The position numbers were made by a program, and so were the translations under genes. Shown piece by piece: positions 4,564 to 8,040 of a stretch of DNA of 8,040 nucleotides. Positions within the stretch are counted from its first letter, which is position 1. Each line of letters opens with the position of its first letter. Location of the stretch: positions 1,668 to 9,707 of the forward strand of contig MNZH01000062.1 of NCBI GenBank assembly GCA_001873515.1, read 5' to 3'. The notes beneath the pieces were generated by a model. It saw nothing but the letters and a program-made list of their open reading frames with translations. It was not told the DNA's origin and did no database searches. The stretch comes from Parcubacteria group bacterium CG2_30_45_37 (GTDB lineage Bacteria; Patescibacteriota; Patescibacteriia; Patescibacteriales; GWC2-42-12).

Positions 4564-5118
4564 ATGTCAGGACCAATCGGAGGGAATCATCTGCTTGACG
4601 CCAATTTTATTTTGGCCAAAGCGCAAGTTGAAGAAAAAACCAAACTGGTTGATTTGGGCTGCGGTTCGTCCGGCCATTTTGTTTTTCCGGCCGCCGCGCT
4701 GGTGGGTAAAAAAGGCGTGGTCTACGCCGTGGATATTTTGCGCACCGCCCTGGAAACGATTGACAAGCGCGCGCGCGCGGAAAATTTAACTAATATTAAG
4801 ACAATTTGGAGCAATTTAGAGATTTTCGGCGCCACTAAAATAGAATCAGGCAGCCTGGACGTGTCCCTATTAATTAACACTTTGTATCAATCGCACAAAC
4901 GCGTGGAGATTTTGAGAGAGTCCACCAGGCTTTTAAAAAAAGCCAGCCGGTTGATGGTGGTGGAATGGAAAAATACGGCCGCTCCGTTCGGGCCGCCGGC
5001 CGAAGAAAGGGTAAAAAAAGAACTGTTGGACAACGGCGCCAAAAAGCTGGGGCTGCAGCTGGAAGAGGAATTTATCGCCGGCCAATATCATTACGGCTTA
5101 ATTTACGTAAAATTATAA
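4564..5118 (+). CDS. Class I SAM-dependent methyltransferase
   Basis: The 184-residue protein has a single Rossmann-like methyltransferase domain. Motif I is VDLGCGSSGHFVF (about 28-40), the acidic end of strand 2 is VYAVDI (53-58), and motif II/III follow at LDVSLLINTLYQS (98-110) and LMVVEWKN (130-137). The arrangement recalls UbiE/Methyltransf_11 small-molecule or lipid methylases, but the substrate cannot be told. The C-terminal strand pair ends FIAGQYHYGLIYVKL. The start ATG follows AGGGCAGG by about twelve bases, a weak SD; no earlier in-frame start exists nearby. A membrane-protein gene begins 15 bases after the stop and is surely co-transcribed, so the substrate could be membrane-linked. 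The overlapping GTG frame in its 5' part is a shadow. Confidence 0.85.
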   Translation: MSGPIGGNHLLDANFILAKAQVEEKTKLVDLGCGSSGHFVFPAAALVGKKGVVYAVDILRTALETIDKRARAENLTNIKTIWSNLEIFGATKIESGSLDVSLLINTLYQSHKRVEILRESTRLLKKASRLMVVEWKNTAAPFGPPAEERVKKELLDNGAKKLGLQLEEEFIAGQYHYGLIYVKL

Positions 5119-5133
5119 GCCAGCCATAAAAAT

Positions 5134-5523
5134 ATGGGGAATTTTTTAACTTGGAATTTTTGGTTCAGCTTGCGGCCGGGCGCGTTTGTCAGCGGCTCGC
5201 TGAGAATGGTGCTGGGATTCATCGGCCTGTTGATTATTTTAACCATCGCCGCCGGCGTGGTTAAAAGAAGGTGGGCCAAAAGCCTGTATGCCAATTTTTG
5301 GAGCGGTTTATTCACTTTTTTTTGGACTAATGCCTTGATTGGCTTGCTCTTAACGTTTTTTAATTATGAAATGGTGCCATTTTTGTCCGCGCGCTTCTGG
5401 TTGCTGGTTTGGGCCGCGGGCCTGATTGTTTGGCTGGCCTTTATTGTCAGGCTGGTGGTGAAAATTCCGCAGAAAAAGGCGTTATTGGAAAAAGAGAAAG
5501 AGTTTAAAAAGTATATTCCGTAA
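5134..5523 (+). CDS. Small integral membrane protein, three predicted helices
   Basis: A 129-residue protein of unrecognised family. Hydrophobic segments lie at about residues 25-43, 55-76 and 86-109. A loop with KRRWAKS follows the first helix, and a charged Lys/Glu tail (KIPQKKALLEKEKEFKKYIP) follows the last. The positive-inside rule puts the KRR loop and probably the C-terminal tail in the cytoplasm; with three helices both cannot hold unless the second segment is re-entrant, so topology is open. Many Trp and Phe residues sit in the helices. It follows the methyltransferase by 15 bases without an SD, forming a two-gene operon that ends in a strong terminator 25 bases downstream. Similar small proteins of unknown role are common in CPR genomes; no function is proposed. 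Confidence 0.8.
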   Translation: MGNFLTWNFWFSLRPGAFVSGSLRMVLGFIGLLIILTIAAGVVKRRWAKSLYANFWSGLFTFFWTNALIGLLLTFFNYEMVPFLSARFWLLVWAAGLIVWLAFIVRLVVKIPQKKALLEKEKEFKKYIP

Positions 5524-5547
5524 AGAAATTAATTCAATTGGAACGCG

Positions 5548-5570
5548 GGGCTGGTCGTCAGCCCTTTTTT
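5548..5570 (+). terminator. Strong rho-independent terminator of methyltransferase operon
   Basis: GGGCTG (5548-5553) and CAGCCC (5559-5564) pair perfectly around a five-base loop, followed by six T. It lies 25 bases after the membrane-protein stop and separates it from yraN. Confidence 0.9.
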
Positions 5571-5573
5571 GTT

Positions 5574-5613
5574 AACATTAATGTTGTCTTTCGGCCTTAT
5601 CCTGCCGAAAGAC
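5574..5613. repeat. Conserved-loop hairpin, copy 1, with adjacent palindrome
   Basis: GTCTTTCGGC (5586-5595) pairs perfectly with GCCGAAAGAC (5604-5613) around the loop CTTATCCT. The same loop and inner stem, CGGCCTTATCCTGCCG, recur at 7626-7641. Just before it is the 12-base palindrome AACATTAATGTT (5574-5585). There is no T-run after it, so it is not a simple terminator. It ends 14 bases before the yraN start. Confidence 0.75.
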
Positions 5614-5627
5614 AGTTATAAATAACC

Positions 5628-5987
5628 ATGACCCATAACCAGAATATTGGAAAATTTGGCGAAACTTTAGCCAAAAAATTTTTAATTAAACGCGGCCATA
5701 AAATCATTGACGCCAACGTAAAATTAAGTTATCAGGAGCTTGATTTGGTGGCGGAGAAAGACGGCCGGATTATTTTCGTGGAGGTTAAAACCAGATTAAG
5801 CCAGTTTTACGGCCCGGCGGAAAACGCCATGGCTTTAACCAAACTGGAGCGGTTCCGGCGGGGAGTGGAAATGTATATTTTTAAAAATAATTTGGACATT
5901 GACGAAATCAGGGCCGACTTGATTACGGTGGATATCGACCATTTGAAGCAAACGGCAAAAATTAAGCATTATCAAGACGTTATTTGA
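5628..5987 (+). CDS. yraN: YraN/UPF0102 family nuclease-fold protein
   Basis: A 119-residue protein of the UPF0102 family, which has the restriction-endonuclease-like fold. The N-terminal motif IGKFGETLAKKFL (residues 7-19) contains the conserved Glu. The core reads ELDLVAEKDGRIIFVEVKTR (37-56) with Asp39, Glu52 and Lys54 forming the PD-(D/E)xK-type site. The family's usual ARG-GEIDL turn is SYQELDL here. Homologues sit near rnhB in many bacteria, which fits its position a few genes after RNase HII here. Its exact cellular role is not settled, though the fold implies DNA or RNA cleavage. No SD precedes the ATG; TATAAA (5617-5622) ends five bases before it, so a leaderless message is possible. 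Confidence 0.92.
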   Translation: MTHNQNIGKFGETLAKKFLIKRGHKIIDANVKLSYQELDLVAEKDGRIIFVEVKTRLSQFYGPAENAMALTKLERFRRGVEMYIFKNNLDIDEIRADLITVDIDHLKQTAKIKHYQDVI

Positions 5988-6243
5988 AAATTTTTTGGCC
6001 AGGCCCAGCTTATGCACAGCTTAGCGTCATCCCAGCCGCGCTTTAATAACATTTTATTAACCGATTTTACACTTGACGCGCTTAAATGGCGCGAGCTAAA
6101 CTGAAAACACTGCCGAGACGTCGCAAGTGATTTTTAAAAATTTTCTTTTTAGGGCTAAGGGGGAAAATCGGCTTAGCTAATTTACTCCTCTTGGCCCTAT
6201 TTTAGAAAAGTTTAATTAGCAGGGAGGAAATAGATTTTTCAAC
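5988..6243. other. Structured intergenic spacer between yraN and the surface protein gene
   Basis: No gene is supported. The palindrome TTAATAA-CATT-TTATTAA lies at 6043-6060. CACTTG (6070-6075) pairs with CAAGTG (6124-6129), enclosing the GC hairpin CGCGC-TTAAATG-GCGCG (6077-6093). The motif GAAAATCG...AGCTAATTTA (6159-6184) repeats the one at 2069-2095. The SD GGGAGGA (6222-6228) lies 15 bases before the next start and could be masked by TCCT (6186-6189) plus CCCT (6195-6198). Confidence 0.55.
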
Positions 6244-7608
6244 ATGAGCAAAACGTTAAAAAGTTTTTATTTCGGCCTGTTTTTTTTGTTTTTCTTTTTG
6301 GCCTTAGCCAGTCCGACTAAAGCCGAGGTAGCCACGCCGAAGATAACTAAATTTTCTGCTACGGCAGAAAGTTTTTCACTGGCCGGCGCGGCAACGCCCC
6401 ATAACAACATTTTAATTTATTTGGATGGTAATTATGTCGGCTATTACGTCGGTAGAATGGCGGCAACAGGCAAGACCGAACAAAGCTTTGATTTTCTATT
6501 TAATTTAAAAAATAAATTGTCTGACGGGCGTCACATTCTTATAGTTGTTGGCCAAGATCCCACTTCTTTGGTATTATCTGCGCCATCAGAAGAAATTAAG
6601 TTTTTAATAAACGAAGTGCCGGCGCCCACCCTGATAAAGCCAGAGTCTGGCTCAATCATTGGTCAGAATAACCAAATCATTAGTGGTTTGACTAAATCCG
6701 GCACCAGGGTTTTATTATATCTTAACAATGTTTTGTTAAACAAAACTGAAATTTTAAAGCACGATAGCGGCACGGCTAATTTTTTCTTTAAAAATAATTT
6801 AAGCTTAGGCCAGCATGAGCTTTATGTTGTAGCCGAAGACGCCAATCAGAAAATCAGCCAGCCGTCCAGAAGCGTTAATTTTAAGGTTGAACTGCCCAGG
6901 CCGGCGCCCACCATGTTCCCGTCCGTGGTTAATATGAATACCACGGCGGTGCGGCCATTTATTGTTGGTTTGGCCAAAAACGATTCGCTCGTCAAAGTTT
7001 ATATCGACAAAAAGTATAGCGGCGAATTTTTAGTAAAAAATCATCAAAGCGGCACAGCCAATTTCGCTTATCGGCCGGCAACGGCCTTAAGCCGCGGCAG
7101 CCATCAGGTCCAGGCCGTGGCCCTGGACCGGCGCGGCAAAGCCAGCATTAATTCGAATTTAATAGATTTTCAAGTAAAAGCCGCGACCATCGCGCAAGGC
7201 GCGGCAGAAGCCAGGCAGCAGGCCGTGGCCAATATAAAAGAAGCCCAGGCGTGGGAAAAAAGCGAATCAGGCGCGGCGGTTATTTCCGGCAGCACCGGCC
7301 AGGTTGAAAACCAGTCGGCCGGCGAGCCGGAAGCGGAAAAGCAACAGCTAACCTCTCTGGAAACAATCATTGATTTATTGGGTACCAGTTCGGCGTCGGC
7401 CAAGGCTGCCCAAGGGCTGGTTAACGAAGGCCGGCAGAACCAAGGCAAACTGAAATTAAGCGTAGTGGTATTTATTTTGTTTTTGGTCGGCGTGGTCGGC
7501 TGGTTGCTTTGGGTGAACCGCGAGCTCATAAAAGAGCGACGGGCGCAAGCCGAAGCGGAAGAGAAAAAAGTTGACGCGCCGGATAAAGAGCCAGATAAAT
7601 TATTATAA
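6244..7608 (+). CDS. Cell-surface protein with three Ig-like repeats and C-terminal membrane anchor
   Basis: A 454-residue protein. An N-terminal signal peptide has basic residues, a Phe-rich core (about 8-22) and a likely cut after SPTKA (27). Three beta-rich units of about 90 residues follow (about 30-123, 126-216, 219-312). Units 2 and 3 share SGTANF, then LxxGxH and VAxDxxxxxS, then FxV; unit 1 is more diverged (YLDGNYVG, LSDGRHILIVVGQD). Pro-rich hinges (EVPAPT, LPRPAPT) join them. Next is an Ala/Gln/Glu-rich, probably helical or disordered stalk (313-402), a transmembrane helix (405-424) and a charged cytoplasmic tail of 30 residues. The layout suggests Ig-like domains held outside the membrane, perhaps for adhesion or envelope structure. 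No enzyme motif and no sortase motif are present. The units are built like bacterial Ig-like domains that repeat in CPR surface proteins. Exact function is unknown. Confidence 0.8.
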   Translation: MSKTLKSFYFGLFFLFFFLALASPTKAEVATPKITKFSATAESFSLAGAATPHNNILIYLDGNYVGYYVGRMAATGKTEQSFDFLFNLKNKLSDGRHILIVVGQDPTSLVLSAPSEEIKFLINEVPAPTLIKPESGSIIGQNNQIISGLTKSGTRVLLYLNNVLLNKTEILKHDSGTANFFFKNNLSLGQHELYVVAEDANQKISQPSRSVNFKVELPRPAPTMFPSVVNMNTTAVRPFIVGLAKNDSLVKVYIDKKYSGEFLVKNHQSGTANFAYRPATALSRGSHQVQAVALDRRGKASINSNLIDFQVKAATIAQGAAEARQQAVANIKEAQAWEKSESGAAVISGSTGQVENQSAGEPEAEKQQLTSLETIIDLLGTSSASAKAAQGLVNEGRQNQGKLKLSVVVFILFLVGVVGWLLWVNRELIKERRAQAEAEEKKVDAPDKEPDKLL

Positions 7609-7623
7609 ATTGAAGAAATGCTT

Positions 7624-7643
7624 TCCGGCCTTATCCTGCCGGA
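7624..7643. repeat. Conserved-loop hairpin, copy 2
   Basis: TCCGGC (7624-7629) pairs with GCCGGA (7638-7643) around CTTATCCT, the same loop as at 5596-5603. The outer stem differs from copy 1 but still pairs (TCCGGC/GCCGGA against TTCGGC/GCCGAA). It lies 15 bases after the surface-protein stop. A GC-rich stretch rich in GCTCGC follows to about 7690. Confidence 0.7.
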
Positions 7644-7690
7644 CGTTCGCTCGCCCGGCGTGCTCGCTCACTGCCGCTCCTCACGACCTC

Positions 7691-7708
7691 TTTTGGCTGA
7701 CGCCAAAA
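7691..7708. repeat. Small perfect hairpin upstream of the SpoU gene
   Basis: TTTTGGC (7691-7697) pairs with GCCAAAA (7702-7708) around TGAC. There is no T-run, so it may be a weak terminator or a structure in the leader of the next gene. Confidence 0.5.
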
Positions 7709-7732
7709 ATTTACAAGAGAAGAAAAATACTC

Positions 7733-8040
7733 ATGACCAAAAAAATTGAAAGCTTGCAAAATGAAAAAATAAAGCAAATCGTCAAGTTGCGCGATTCCAG
7801 CCGGGAGCGCCAAACCGCCGGCCGGTTTGTCATTGAAGGCTACCGGGAAATTAGTTTGGCGCTGGCCGGTGACGCGGAAATCGTTAATTTAATCTATTGC
7901 CCGGATTATCTTAAAAAAGAATTGGCCGTGGCTGAAGAAAAAATTATTGCCGTGCCCAAAAAAGTTTTTAATAAAATTTCCTGTCGGGAAAATCCGGACG
8001 GCTGGTTGGCCGTGGCGAAAATCAGGGAGCGGCAGCTGGA
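7733..8040 (+). CDS. TrmH/SpoU-family RNA 2'-O-methyltransferase, N-terminal part
   Basis: The frame starts at ATG 7733 and is open to the window end (102 full codons), so the gene is cut. The visible part matches the L30e-like substrate-binding domain that precedes the SpoU knot domain. NEKIKQIVKLRDSSRERQ (residues 10-27) is the typical Lys/Arg-rich opening, followed by GRFVIEGYREI (30-40). Then VPKKVFNKISCRENPDGWLAV corresponds to the family's VxxxvFxxlsxtenPqGxxAV segment. The catalytic knot with its SAM site must lie beyond the window. Enzymes of this type methylate ribose in 23S rRNA or tRNA (RlmB, TsnR or TrmH); which one cannot be told. A weak SD (AGAGAAG, 7715-7721) precedes the start by eleven bases. 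Confidence 0.88.
   Translation, partial: MTKKIESLQNEKIKQIVKLRDSSRERQTAGRFVIEGYREISLALAGDAEIVNLIYCPDYLKKELAVAEEKIIAVPKKVFNKISCRENPDGWLAVAKIRERQL

Noticed and set aside
4508..4789. A 93-codon frame starting at GTG overlapping the methyltransferase gene
   Set aside because: It runs through the three-way-junction repeat and then out of frame with a clear methyltransferase; its peptide is Lys/Trp/Arg-rich and without family pattern.
5586..5613. Terminator reading of the CTTATCCT hairpin
   Set aside because: No T-run follows it, and a strong terminator already lies at 5548-5570.
7170..7529. Minus-strand frame of 119 codons within the surface-protein gene
   Set aside because: It is a Ser/Ala/Thr-rich shadow of a gene with a clear signal peptide and repeats; no SD or family motif.
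7631..7813. Minus-strand frame with an Arg/Ser/Glu-rich tail over the spacer before the SpoU gene
   Set aside because: The tail comes from the low-complexity GCTCGC stretch and the rest is antisense to the conserved SpoU N-terminus.
1..8040. Recoded UGA (glycine) as in Gracilibacteria or Absconditabacteria
   Set aside because: All conserved genes reach normal length with standard stops and none needs an in-frame UGA read as sense.

Overview
The window reads as a stretch of a small, AT-leaning bacterial genome, most probably a Candidate Phyla Radiation (Patescibacteria, Parcubacteria-like) organism. This is inferred from gene content and style: an isolated thioredoxin and thioredoxin reductase, RNase HII, YraN, a SpoU-type RNA methylase and a signal-peptide/Ig-like surface protein, separated by AT-rich spacers full of small palindromes. 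tRNAs lack encoded CCA and most starts lack a Shine-Dalgarno (SD) sequence. Every recognisable gene reads with the standard code and UGA is not needed as a sense codon. No database search was possible, so the placement is a judgement.

Layout. Positions 1-297 hold a possible minus-strand promoter and SD at the left edge, a rho-independent terminator, and decayed plus-strand coding sequence. Positions 298-585 hold the C-terminal remnant of a helix-turn-helix/endonuclease-like family gene that runs into a complete tRNA-Arg(CCU) gene (564-635). After a repeat-rich spacer comes tRNA-Ala(GGC) (785-857). Next is a self-contained argC unit (1006-1902) with a structured leader, a near-perfect SD and its own overlapping terminator. 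Thioredoxin (2209-2523) and thioredoxin reductase (2714-3625) follow, separated by two related palindromic elements. rnhB follows trxB closely. A 300-base spacer contains a probable minus-strand gene remnant, an inverted repeat and a compact three-way-junction repeat. Then come a SAM methyltransferase and a three-helix membrane protein (an operon, 15-base gap), a terminator and a conserved-loop hairpin, yraN, a structured spacer, a large surface protein with three Ig-like repeats and a C-terminal anchor, a second copy of the conserved-loop hairpin, and the 5' part of a TrmH/SpoU rRNA methyltransferase cut by the window end.

Function. Thioredoxin and its reductase form a disulfide-reducing pair. 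RNase HII removes ribonucleotides from DNA. YraN is a nuclease-fold protein, and the SpoU protein should 2'-O-methylate RNA. ArgC stands alone, without other arginine genes in view, and its codon choice looks more AT-rich than its neighbours, so lateral acquisition is plausible. The most distinctive content is in the spacers: at least five families of repeated or palindromic sequence, several present twice with base changes that preserve pairing.
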